From NCBI GenBank assembly GCA_030267965.1, contig BRYA01000532.1, positions 6,200 to 39,466 on the forward strand: 33,267 nucleotides of DNA, read 5' to 3'. A model generated the notes under the pieces. The model saw only the letters and a program-made list of their open reading frames with translations, made no database searches and was not told the origin of the DNA. Positions 1 to 8,432 of the stretch are shown in pieces. Source of the DNA: Triparma columacea. Its lineage: Eukaryota; Sar; Bolidophyceae; Parmales; Triparmaceae. Both the position numbers and the translations under genes were made by a program. Position 1 is the first letter of the stretch, and the number at the start of each line of letters is the position of its first letter.

Positions 1-2
1 TG

Positions 3-1601
3 ATGGGTCTGATCAGGTCGTGCGCTGACTCTGCGTTGAACAAGTTTGATAGGTCCTGCGGGATGCCCCCTTTCCTGGACGACGGTAGCGTTAGATACGT
101 CGCTGAGGGGATGATAGAGGCGGCCAAGGTGGCGGGGGACTGGGTGGAGAGGAACGAGATGATGATACCGGAGGGTACGAAGGAGACTGTGGGGGAGATT
201 GAGAGGAGCAGCCACGTGAAGGCCAATGAGATTATCCATTTGAACGGAGGCACAGTAACAAAGAGGAAGTTGCGAGGGGAGAATAGAATCGAAAACCTTT
301 ATCCTGACGATAGCAATGACGGAAATGAAAAGGCTGGAGCGATGATGGTCAAGAGCAAGAAGAAGGAGAAGGAGAAGGAGAAGGAAAAGGAAATGGTGGA
401 GATGGAGGCGCCTGAGATTATGAAGGTCAGGAAGAAAGCAAAGGTCGCGGCTAAGGAGAGGCCCAGGAAACTATACGAGGACGACATGGACGTGGACGGC
501 AATGATGATGGTGATGGCGACGATAAAGGCAATTCCGTCGCAACTTCAGTCACAGCACCGTGGGGTTACGACTCTGATGGCGATCCAATGACCGAGTACC
601 AGAGGATGCGCCACGACAAGATTCAGAGAAACAAAGCTCACTTGGAGGGGCTAGGTTTGAATAAGGTGAAGGACGCACTCAAAGCTATGAGCTCGCCACC
701 CCCTCAAGTCCCGTACACAAGTGCCGAGAAGAACTGCATCAAATACGCCGCCCCAACCTTAGACACCATGTATCCTCATATGACAGCCTCGAAGCGATGG
801 GAAAACGTTCTCGCAACGTACCCCGACATATTTCAGAACAGCCGATCTGCCATCAACCTCCAGAACCAGTACAACAAAATGCTGACGAAGGTTGGCGGAC
901 AGGCGGGGAAGCTTCTTTGCGTTCATCCCTCTATATTTGAGGACGACTTTGGGGGGGGCGACAGGGGGGACCCAAGCCAAAGGTCAGAGAGGGTGGCCGC
1001 AGCTGCGGCAGCGGCGGCGGCAGCGGAAGGGGAAGGGGAAGCGGTGGCGGGGGAAGCGGAAGCGGAAGCATGCGAGATGGAGGAGGGGGCCTCATCGAGC
1101 GATGGGATGGAGGAAGAATTGGAGGACGACGCAGGGGTTGGGGCGAGGGAGAGGGCCATGAGGGTACTCCTGCTCAGCCAGGCGCTTTGTTATAAGCGGA
1201 TCGAGAGGGGCTGGCAGGAGGGGAGGATCAGGGACAAATGGGCGGTGGTGAAAGGGAGGATCAAGAGAATGAAGAAGGAGATGGGGGAGAGGTACGAGGA
1301 CAGGCTGAAGGGGCTCAAGGAGGGGAAAATTGAGAAGAAGAGATTTGAGACGCTCAGGGACACGCAGATCGAGGCGGCGGGGCACTACGAGAGGCTGGTC
1401 AATGAGCACATGATCAAGGTTATGAGCAGCAGGCCAGGCGTGGGGTGGGGGAAGAGGGAGGAGCTGGAGGGGCAGATGGTAGGCAATATGGAGGGCCAGT
1501 GGAAAACCTTCGGAACTCAGTTCGACGAGATGAGCAAGAGCTTCGAGCTCGCCAAGCTTCTTGCACAAGAGCTTCTCCAAGAGCAAAGCGCCAACATTTG
1601 A
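3..1601 (+). CDS. Hypothetical nuclear-type protein with Myb/SANT-like segment (probably 5' partial)
   Basis: A 532-residue open frame starts at the first ATG of the window, only two bases in, so the true start may lie upstream. The N-terminal half is highly charged, with lysine/glutamate runs (around residues 118-130) that look like nuclear localisation signals and an Asp/Gly-rich stretch near 160-178. Residues about 238-294 resemble a Myb/SANT helix bundle: an acidic first helix (YTSAEKNCIKYA), a central W with V-L spacing (KRWENVLATYPDIF) and a third helix with SAINLQNQYNKM, similar in pattern to the telobox-type VDLKDKWRN helix. A polyalanine tract and acidic region follow (about 330-380), then a long basic/acidic helical C-terminus. 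A chromatin or DNA-binding role is an inference from this layout. No intron is needed to keep the frame open. Confidence 0.5.
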   Translation: MGLIRSCADSALNKFDRSCGMPPFLDDGSVRYVAEGMIEAAKVAGDWVERNEMMIPEGTKETVGEIERSSHVKANEIIHLNGGTVTKRKLRGENRIENLYPDDSNDGNEKAGAMMVKSKKKEKEKEKEKEMVEMEAPEIMKVRKKAKVAAKERPRKLYEDDMDVDGNDDGDGDDKGNSVATSVTAPWGYDSDGDPMTEYQRMRHDKIQRNKAHLEGLGLNKVKDALKAMSSPPPQVPYTSAEKNCIKYAAPTLDTMYPHMTASKRWENVLATYPDIFQNSRSAINLQNQYNKMLTKVGGQAGKLLCVHPSIFEDDFGGGDRGDPSQRSERVAAAAAAAAAAEGEGEAVAGEAEAEACEMEEGASSSDGMEEELEDDAGVGARERAMRVLLLSQALCYKRIERGWQEGRIRDKWAVVKGRIKRMKKEMGERYEDRLKGLKEGKIEKKRFETLRDTQIEAAGHYERLVNEHMIKVMSSRPGVGWGKREELEGQMVGNMEGQWKTFGTQFDEMSKSFELAKLLAQELLQEQSANI

Positions 1602-1789
1602 ATTCAAACTTTCTGTTGCATGAAACTCATCATTTTCATTTCCGTTGCCCCCTCTCACACAAACGAATCCCGACGCGCCCATCACAACCACAAAATCACC
1701 CCTTTCACCCCCCAACTCGCTGTGTTTTCCGGTTCGGATCAACTGGTGTGGGTTTGCTTCCAACCAACCCGTGTCTCAGTTCCGTTCAA

Positions 1790-2128
1790 ATGGCGATCAA
1801 TCCAATTGCATTCGCAAGTTGTGCAATGAGCGTCCACGTTTTGAGTGATCAAAAAGTCATTTCCGTTGATTCCGATCGTGTGAGCCAACCGCATCGTGCA
1901 AAAAAACGAACTTTTTATGGTGAAACTCTCCAACATGTCTCATCACCCAATTTCCTCTTCGAATCATCAAGAAAAGCCAAATCGACAGTGAGTCCATCAC
2001 CTCCAAACTCCAACAAACGTGCGAAACACCAACTTCCCCTTCCAGCGATGAGCCACAATATGATTTACTTTCCAAGAACCCATCACTCGCCACGAATGTG
2101 CCACCAGAGCGAAACAATCCCCCCTTGA
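1790..2128 (+). CDS. Doubtful small ORF, Ser/Pro/Lys-rich, 112 residues
   Basis: An ATG in an acceptable context (TTCAAATGG) opens 112 codons between the Myb-like gene and eS30. The product is rich in Ser, Pro, His and basic residues with two short basic clusters (RKAK, KRAK). I recognise no domain, no signal peptide and no membrane segment. The frame is also open upstream to 1445, inside the preceding gene, so the open stretch may be chance in C-rich DNA. It is listed because it is the only candidate in an otherwise empty interval; transcript evidence would decide. Confidence 0.22.
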   Translation: MAINPIAFASCAMSVHVLSDQKVISVDSDRVSQPHRAKKRTFYGETLQHVSSPNFLFESSRKAKSTVSPSPPNSNKRAKHQLPLPAMSHNMIYFPRTHHSPRMCHQSETIPP

Positions 2129-2592
2129 GTGGGCTGTCCCGAGTTTCAGAGAATGGGCAAATCCAAACTCTGTCTGCTGTTTATTCCTTTACGACGGCAA
2201 TGCGACTATGATATGAAATTAATACACACACTCAAGAAACAAAGAAGAACAAAACGACGAATTCAAGGAAATATGGCACCCTCGGCTTCCTCCCTCTGGT
2301 GGTGATGAGGGTTATGAGGAGGAGATAGACTGTTATCTCCACGATAGTGCTTTATTTCTTACTAGTTATACTCATTATATCACATAATACGAAAGATAAT
2401 ACAAAAGATACTACCTAAGATGGCATATATGCACATCAGCACTCAACCCCAAGTCCGCTCCTCAGAGTCTCACCATCCTTACCCCCCACAACGATGTTTC
2501 TCCCTTACCTTCGCCACCCTCTCCCCCATCGATATATTCCTAACCCCTATCTCTTCCCGCTTCGCTCTTTCCAACATCAGAATAAATACAAA
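2129..2592 (+). other. Upstream region of eS30
   Basis: This stretch holds no convincing gene. It is AT-rich around 2330-2420 (many ATA/TAT steps) and becomes C/T-rich with few purines from about 2450 to 2575, immediately before the eS30 ATG. A pyrimidine-rich leader is common for ribosomal protein genes, so it probably contains the core promoter and 5' UTR. I could not identify a TATA box or splice sites with confidence. Confidence 0.4.
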
Positions 2593-2793
2593 ATGGGAAA
2601 AGTTCACGGATCTCTTGCTCGTGCTGGAAAGGTGAAGGGCCAGACCCCCAAGGTCGAGGCTGGTGAGAAGAAGAAGCAGCCCCGCGGACGCGCCAAGAAG
2701 CGCATGCAGTACAACCGCCGTTACGTGAACGTTGTGACCGGCATGGGAGGAAGGCAGCTCGGACCCAACTCCAACGCTGACAAGATGAAGTAA
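2593..2793 (+). CDS. RPS30: Small ribosomal subunit protein eS30 (not fused to ubiquitin-like domain)
   Basis: The 66-residue product is a full-length eS30, a small basic protein of the 40S subunit near the decoding region. Family landmarks are all present: the N-terminal [20 protein letters not shown], a lysine-rich centre, [17 protein letters not shown] and the GPNSNADK end. The frame is open 33 codons further upstream, but that extension looks like untranslated leader, and the start at 2593 gives exactly the family length. In animals eS30 is made as a fusion with the ubiquitin-like FUBI; nothing ubiquitin-like precedes it here, so it is encoded alone, as in many protists and fungi. It converges on the receptor-kinase gene, with the two stop codons about 90 bp apart. 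Confidence 0.97.
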   Translation: MGKVHGSLARAGKVKGQTPKVEAGEKKKQPRGRAKKRMQYNRRYVNVVTGMGGRQLGPNSNADKMK

Positions 2794-2885
2794 ACGCGCT
2801 GATAATTGGCAAGAAAATGTTTCATCGAATGCATAAATTACATTCACATTATATTCATATTCAAACATGCGCACAATACAACACC

Positions 2886-5290
2886 TCATATATCACACCC
2901 CGCTTCCCCACCCACCCCCTCCCCCTCCTCCCCACTGACCCCCAAGATCTCATCCTGACTTGCGTACCTTACCATTCTATGAAAGTCATAGCACTCAAGT
3001 AGCACCTCAAGAACCTCTGAAGCCCCGGCCCTGTACCCAGGCTCCGTTAACCAGCACCTTTTCACGACGTCCACCACATCCTTCTTGATGCCCTTCCCTT
3101 CCAACCTCGGCCTGTGCCTCCCGTCGTAAACGTACACAGCGAAGTCCTCCATCGCCATCCTCCCCAGCTCCCTCGAGTCGAACGGCACTTCGCCCAGAAG
3201 GACCTCGCTCAGCACCATCCCCAGGGAGTACATGTCAAGCGACGGGTCGTGGGTCGCGTACGTGCCGCTCAGGACCTCCGGCGGGCTCCAGTTCCTGTTC
3301 TTCGGCAGCGGCCTGAAGTCCTCCGCCTCCCCGTCCTCCCTCCCGGTCCCGAACCTCCTGTGCTCTCCCAGGTCGCTAAGCTTCACCATGAGGCTGTCAG
3401 TGACAAGGAAGTTCAGGCTCTTGATGTCCCCGTGCAATATCCCCATCTTGTGGAGGTAGCAGACCCCCCTAACCGCGTCAATCATCATACCTAGCCTCCC
3501 GTTCCATCCCAGTTCCTCATATCTATGTTTTCCCCCCCTCCCCCCTCCCCAACCATCCAGGTGCAGGAAGTCGTAGAGACTGCCATTGTGGCAGTACTCC
3601 GTGAGCATGCACAGCGCGGGCGGCATTATGCAGATCCCCATGCACCGGACGACGTGGGGGTCGTGCAGGGAGTTCAGGAGCTGCACCTCGCTGCCGAACC
3701 TGATTGGGGGGAGGGACCGGGGTTAGTGGGATAAGAGGGGGGGGGGAGGGAAGCGAAAGCTAGGCTACCAGACGGACGAACACGCCCCCTAACGATTACA
3801 GACACCCCCCCCCCCCCCCCACCACCACTCACCTTTCTATAACATCGGCATTCAACTCCATGCAAAAGAGCATCTTGATGGCGACCGTCTGCTTGCTCTT
3901 CTTCTTCTCGCTGTACAAGTGCCCCTTATAAACCCTCGCGCTCCCCCCAGCGAAGTAGCTCCTCCTGTCGTCGAACTTGACCATCCCGTAGGGCACCTGC
4001 TGCACCTGCTTCATGTCCGTCAGGCTGGTTGCGATCTGCTCCACCGAGTCCCTCCTTAGCACGCCGTGCCCCCCCATCAGCGGGGCGTTCAGGCTGTCGT
4101 CCGCCGGGGAGTACATGCCCTGCCAGTACAGGCAGTCCGACCTCAGGGTCCTCAGGACCACAAAGGGCCCGAGGATCCCAAAAACGCCCCACTTGTTCAA
4201 GCACTCGAGGCAGAATGGCCAGTCCACATTGCAAGAGGTGACGATCACGTCGAATATCGTGACGGACTCGTAGAGAAGCCAAAACACAGAGTAGAGGCGG
4301 AGGGCAGGCCGCTGGGAGAGTGACGGGGAGAGGCGGAAACGGAAGTAGATGATACTGTAGAATATTATGAGGATGGCAGTGTAGCCTGTGGGTGTGGTGG
4401 AAGAGGGATGGGTAAGTCAGCGCAAATGTTCGAGGACGAGATTCGAATGCAAGGATCGTGTGTCCATCTTCCCCTCTTCCCCTCTTCCCCTCCTTCATTG
4501 ATTTCCTCTCATCTCCCGCCACACACCTGCTGATATCGCCACGCTCATGTGAAAGCCAATGTCGCCGCCCTCCCCATTGCTTCTATTGACCTGGAGAACG
4601 GCGTCCATGTCATAGCCATCCCTAACGACGAGGAACACGCAAAGGAACGTGAAGCACCCCCAGAGGAAGGCCTGGTAGAAAGTAGAGAGAAGGGCGGATT
4701 CACCGACGCCCTGCTTCAACAAAAGGAAGGTTATGCCCTCATAAGCAAATCTTGGAGTGGGGGTGGTTAGTTTCGCAACGTCGTTTTTGTCACTTCATTG
4801 CAACTTTGTCGTCACACTTTATCATCTTCACTTCCCCCCCCTCCCTCCCCAACCCTTACCTGTGAATAGCCCATATACTTGCCACCAGGAGGGCAGGCAT
4901 ATCTTCTCCCAGATACTTGTAGTAAGTAACGGGGAACGTCGCAACGAACGTGATGAGCGCAATGAACCAGAAAATCCCCCTATAGACGCCTAGGATGAGG
5001 AGATCTGCAGCCTCCTCGTTCCCCTCGGTCGCAATTATCCGGAGCACGGCCTGGAAGAGTATCATGGCAAGCATGATAGCCGCCTGAATGGTATATATAT
5101 TAACATAGAACGGGGCGTCCGCGCTGGTAATGTAAGTGGTCGCACAGAAGGTCATATTGGTGATAAATGTGGTGTCTGAGTTGAAAGGATCGTCGTAGGA
5201 CTGAGGGCTACCGAAGTATATGGCGTTCGCGGAACCGTCTTCAGAGCCGACACCCATGGATAGAGTGTCCAGGGTGTCCACAGTGTCCAT
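2886..5290 (-). CDS. Seven-transmembrane receptor-like protein fused to a TKL-type protein kinase
   Basis: Four exons, 5290-4860, 4750-4527, 4385-3833 and 3699-2886, join in frame to 673 residues; all three introns are GT-AG (109, 141 and 133 bp) with matching phases 2, 1 and 2. The N-terminus (1-60) is Ser/Asp-rich with a possible N-glycosylation site (NMT). Hydrophobic helices at about 66-88, 97-120, 131-155, 165-187, 212-236, 250-272 and 285-303 give seven passes, somewhat like THH1/TOM1-type or GPCR proteins. The kinase domain covers about 358-640: glycine loop GGSARVYKG, VAIK lysine near 387, HGDIKSLN catalytic loop near 490, DLG in place of DFG near 510, SPPE in place of APE. The Asp, Lys, Asn and metal Asp are kept, so activity is plausible, but HRD is HGD. 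GPCR-TKL fusions are known from oomycetes. The ligand is unknown. The start ATG is followed by a TVDTLDTL repeat. Confidence 0.86.
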
Positions 5291-5913
5291 GAGAAATAAG
5301 AATCGGTGGAGTGCAGGAGGAGGGGGAATTTATTTTGGTATTGAGCTGCCCCTCGCACCCGAGATCCTTCTACAGGCGAAGGACACACAAGGCACAGAGA
5401 ATGTCACGGAAAATGTCTTTCTATGAGAGCCTCCCCTTCCCACAGGTACGATTGATGCAGACACAGGTGTGGGGGAGGTTGGATAACAACCGTGGGCCTT
5501 GCCGAGCGTCGACAGGGCGCAAGACCTTAGAGTACGTAACGTGTAACCAAATTTGACCAGTACGACACACTACGCTAAAGTACTCAGGGGGAAAGACTCA
5601 ACAGATTGGGGTTGCAAAGGTTCCTCGTGCGAGAATCCTAGACTACATACATGAGGAGGGGATTTCGAAGGGCAACAAACTCGATTTTGACTTTACTACG
5701 ACACACCTCTTTAGTTTACGGCCAAGGGACTACCGAGCGCTCCTACACAAGACCCACGTTTCTTCGTAAGTTAATACATTACATTTTTGCAATGGAAAGA
5801 TTGCTCACGTTGTTATGATACAAATGTGCGGTTAACCCTCTTTGGTTCTCTTCTCGTCTCGTCTCCCGCCCCCTTCCCTCTTCAAACCTCACCCCTGCCT
5901 GTTTGGGTTAGGG
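5291..5913. other. Intergenic region between receptor kinase start and NME7 stop
   Basis: About 620 bp with no supportable gene; short open frames on both strands lack domains and overlap the receptor-kinase start. It should contain the promoter and 5' UTR of the minus-strand receptor kinase (right of 5290) and the 3' end of NME7. I see no tRNA-like fold and no repeat here. Confidence 0.5.
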
Positions 5914-6912
5914 TTAGATTTGAGATAGAATGTCGAAGAAGTACTTGCACTCGAGCCCTCCGTCCTCTGGCAAGTCGGTGCAGTGGACAGCGCTCTTAGC
6001 AAAGTCAGTTCCGTAAACCGCCCTGAACGTCTTTGGCCTGATCGTCTTGGCGAGCTCGATGTTGACCGGCCCACACATCTCCCTGAAGTCTTCCACGATG
6101 TTTTTCCCCACAATCTGAAGGGCCACAACAGGGCCATCGATCAAGTGCCCCACCATTTCCTCGTACTGGGGCAGGACACCCCTGTAGACGTCGTAGAACT
6201 CGACGGATGTTTCCCTATCGAGGTAAAACATCTGGAGGCAGTTGAATTTAAAGCCGGCATCGTTGATGTCCTTGAGAATGGGACCCAGGTTGCCCTCCTT
6301 GATGACGTGAGGCTTTATGAGGCAAAGGGTGCACTCTTCGTTGGAGTAGGAGTTAGGGATACTCCCTTGGCCGAAATAGTCAGCGCAGTCCTTGACGACG
6401 TCCTCGGGAGTGGCGGAGACGTACATTTCGAAGCCGAGGCCGAGGACAGTCTCTGCAAAGACAGAGACGGCCTCCTCGGTTCCGACGATCTCGCTGGCGG
6501 CCAGGACGCCGATGACCATCTCACCATCCAGTATCACGCTCTTCAGGTCGGATATTACGAAACCAGCATTCCTAATTGTCCCTAAAATCTCCCCAACATT
6601 CCCAATGGCGCTCCCCTTGATGATCCCAAAGGCCTTCCCGCACTTGGCCTCGAACCTCTTCCTCGTCCCAATGTCTGCATAATCCACAATGTGGTATTGT
6701 CTGGAGAAGATGGTGATCGCCCCGCCAATGTAGAGCATCCCCAGGGAGACCTCCTTGTAGGGGATGCGCTTCATGATGGTCTTGGTTCTCTCAGGGTTCA
6801 AAATCTCAACGGTTCCATCGGCGAAGTAGTTGATGCGGAACTTCTTTACCAGAGCGGCATTCGCGTCGAAGTACTCGCAAAGGAAGGCGTACACCTCAAC
6901 AGAGTTAGACAT
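5914..6912 (-). CDS. NME7: NME7-like nucleoside diphosphate kinase (DM10 plus two NDK domains), axonemal
   Basis: The intronless 332-residue protein has the NME7 layout: a DM10 domain (about 5-90, beginning with VEVYAFLCEYFDANAALVKK), a first NDK-like domain (about 92-185) that is degenerate and lacks the catalytic histidine motif, and a second NDK domain (about 193-328). The second domain keeps the nucleotide-binding LIKPH motif and the active-site motif with His310 (AVHCTDLPEDG). In other eukaryotes NME7 sits inside the doublet microtubules of cilia and associates with the gamma-tubulin ring complex at basal bodies. NDK enzymes transfer phosphate from NTPs to NDPs through a phosphohistidine. 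It is slightly shorter than the animal protein (about 376). The ATG directly begins the DM10 domain, so the start is well supported. Its presence argues that the organism makes a flagellum. Confidence 0.93.
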   Translation of the reverse strand: MSNSVEVYAFLCEYFDANAALVKKFRINYFADGTVEILNPERTKTIMKRIPYKEVSLGMLYIGGAITIFSRQYHIVDYADIGTRKRFEAKCGKAFGIIKGSAIGNVGEILGTIRNAGFVISDLKSVILDGEMVIGVLAASEIVGTEEAVSVFAETVLGLGFEMYVSATPEDVVKDCADYFGQGSIPNSYSNEECTLCLIKPHVIKEGNLGPILKDINDAGFKFNCLQMFYLDRETSVEFYDVYRGVLPQYEEMVGHLIDGPVVALQIVGKNIVEDFREMCGPVNIELAKTIRPKTFRAVYGTDFAKSAVHCTDLPEDGGLECKYFFDILSQI

Positions 6913-7614
6913 CTGTGTGTACGAGGGAGAGGGGGGGGGGTTAGATTAGCAGGGGAAAGGTCAAATGCGGGGAGATAGTGGTGAGCAGCGGTCCTACAAT
7001 ACTATTATGACGACGCCTGAGCACCCAAGTGCCACAGAACTCACCAGGAAACCAGAAATTCAAATCACTTGCTCAAAAACGCTGTGGAGAGAGCGGTTTG
7101 CTGTTGAGATTTGGTCCGGAACCTTTAACAAAACTGTTTCATGCCCCCACCAGTGCCATCTAAAGGAAAAAAGAACGGAAGATCAGCAAAAGCTCACAAG
7201 TGAGTGTTATTTCCGCCCCTCTGCGCCATTTGAAGCTCCATGCCTTCCCATTCTTTGATTTTCCCAACCTTTCTATGAATCGGTTCGTCACCTCCCAGCT
7301 CTCTCACCCAAGCTCCCAATTCTACTTCTTTTCGCAGAACCCCTGATTCACCAGACAGTAATTACGAAGACGCCCCCCCCCCACCAGTAAGAGGATCAGG
7401 TAAGCCGCTCGTTTAGATCATGTTGCAGGATGTGAAACTGCTCGGACGGTTGTTGAGAAAACTGTTGTGGCCTTTTGGGCTCAGGTTTCACATCCAGACG
7501 GCCCGATCTCCCCATCCCGGCCATTAAAACTAACCTAACCGTGACGTCATGACCCCCTCCTGCCCGAAATCGGTCACCAAACCAAACCCTCCAGGACACA
7601 AAGCAGCTGCAGCC
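6913..7614. promoter_or_regulatory. Divergent promoter region between NME7 and bactofilin
   Basis: The two genes point away from each other, so this 700 bp must hold both promoters. A perfect palindromic CRE-type site (TGACGTCA) lies at 7542-7549, 66 bp before the favoured bactofilin ATG. A possible 5' UTR intron is visible: donor CAG|GTAAGC at 7400, a CTAAC branch-like motif near 7530, and an acceptor CAG ending at 7612, just before the ATG at 7615. A 97-codon frame at 6965-7258 has no recognisable content and is not called. Confidence 0.4.
7542..7549. promoter_or_regulatory. CRE-like palindrome TGACGTCA
   Basis: A perfect eight-base CRE/bZIP consensus lies upstream of the bactofilin gene. 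Its last A is also the A of an alternative upstream in-frame ATG (7549), which argues that 7615 is the real start and 7542-7549 is promoter. bZIP factors of the CREB/ATF type bind such sites in many eukaryotes; whether they do here is inference from the motif alone. Confidence 0.3.
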
Positions 7615-8253
7615 ATGTCTTCCCCAGGATTTGATGACGATGAGGACTTCTCTGCCCGCAGGCCTTCTCCCGCGTACAGTGACGTAGGAGATGACCCCCA
7701 GCACGAGCCCAAGAACATCCTCGAGGATGTTCCCGAAACCACCATCGGTGAGAATGTCTCTGTCAATGGAACCCTTGCCTTTGACAAGCTTCTCCGCATC
7801 GACGGTAGCTTCAACGGACAGCTTGAGTCCGAGGGCGACCTGATCATCGGGCGCAGCGGAACCCTCATCGGCAACGTTGCTGGGATGGGAGAGCTCATCA
7901 TCGACGGAAAGGTGCAGGGCAACCTTTCCGCCAACAAGATTGAGTTGAGGGCCAAGGCCTCCGTGTTCGGGGATATTGTGTGCAAGTCCCTTACCATGGA
8001 CCCCACTTGTGTCGTTGTCGGAAAAATGAATGTCAACCCCTTCGCCCCCGGAGAGATTGGAATGGACCTCAAGGCCATCATCAAGGAGGAGTCTGCCGCT
8101 GAGCCCGCTGCCGCGCCTGCAGCCGAGCCTGCCGCCGCGCCTGCTGCCGAGGCCCCCGCCGCCGAGGAAGCCGTCCCTGAGGAGGCAGCCGCCCCCGCCG
8201 CCGAGGAAGCCGCCCCCGCCGAGGATGCCAAGGAGGAAGGAAAGGAGGAGTAA
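7615..8253 (+). CDS. Bactofilin (bacterial-type beta-helical cytoskeletal protein) with Ala/Pro/Glu tail
   Basis: The 212-residue product contains a bactofilin core at about residues 37-142: successive beta-helix turns with the family's spaced glycines and I/V/L core positions, including LRIDGSFNGQLESEG, DLIIGRSGTLIGNV, LIIDGKVQGNLSANKIEL and ASVFGDIVCKSLTMD. Bactofilins self-assemble without nucleotide into non-polar filaments and organise envelope shape or cell-pole structures in bacteria; they are rare in eukaryotes. An acidic N-terminus (about 1-36) and a low-complexity Ala/Pro/Glu tail (about 162-212) flank the core. I chose ATG 7615 (context GCAGCCATGTC) over the in-frame ATG 7549, which would add 22 residues. 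The gene is intronless in its coding part, lies between NME7 (divergent) and the CFAP337-like gene (convergent), and shows composition like its neighbours, so any transfer from bacteria is not recent. Confidence 0.88.
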   Translation: MSSPGFDDDEDFSARRPSPAYSDVGDDPQHEPKNILEDVPETTIGENVSVNGTLAFDKLLRIDGSFNGQLESEGDLIIGRSGTLIGNVAGMGELIIDGKVQGNLSANKIELRAKASVFGDIVCKSLTMDPTCVVVGKMNVNPFAPGEIGMDLKAIIKEESAAEPAAAPAAEPAAAPAAEAPAAEEAVPEEAAAPAAEEAAPAEDAKEEGKEE

Positions 8254-8432
8254 ATCCGGGTTGGGTGGTAGTTTGACTGACTTTGACATTGTTTTGAGGA
8301 GAAGTAGTGGGGACGGAAGATATTGTAATGGAGCACAAACGAAAATTCTCATCATAACTGTGTGTGTGCAACAACGACAAAAAAGAGATGCGTTTTCTTT
8401 AACAACAACAATAATAATATTCTCATCACACC

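Noticed and set aside
1092..1763. 223-codon minus-strand frame opposite the Myb-like gene
   Set aside because: It is the antisense of a purine-rich coding region; it is Leu/Pro/His-rich without domain features and overlaps a better-supported frame.
4386..4526. TTCGAATC-like T-loop word suggesting a tRNA
   Set aside because: It lies inside an intron, with no matching acceptor, D or anticodon stems around it.
7396..8355. Two long minus-strand frames (up to 319 codons) opposite bactofilin
   Set aside because: Antisense of the Ala/Pro/Glu-coding GC-rich tail gives Gly/Ala low complexity; no domain, and the plus-strand frame is a recognisable bactofilin.
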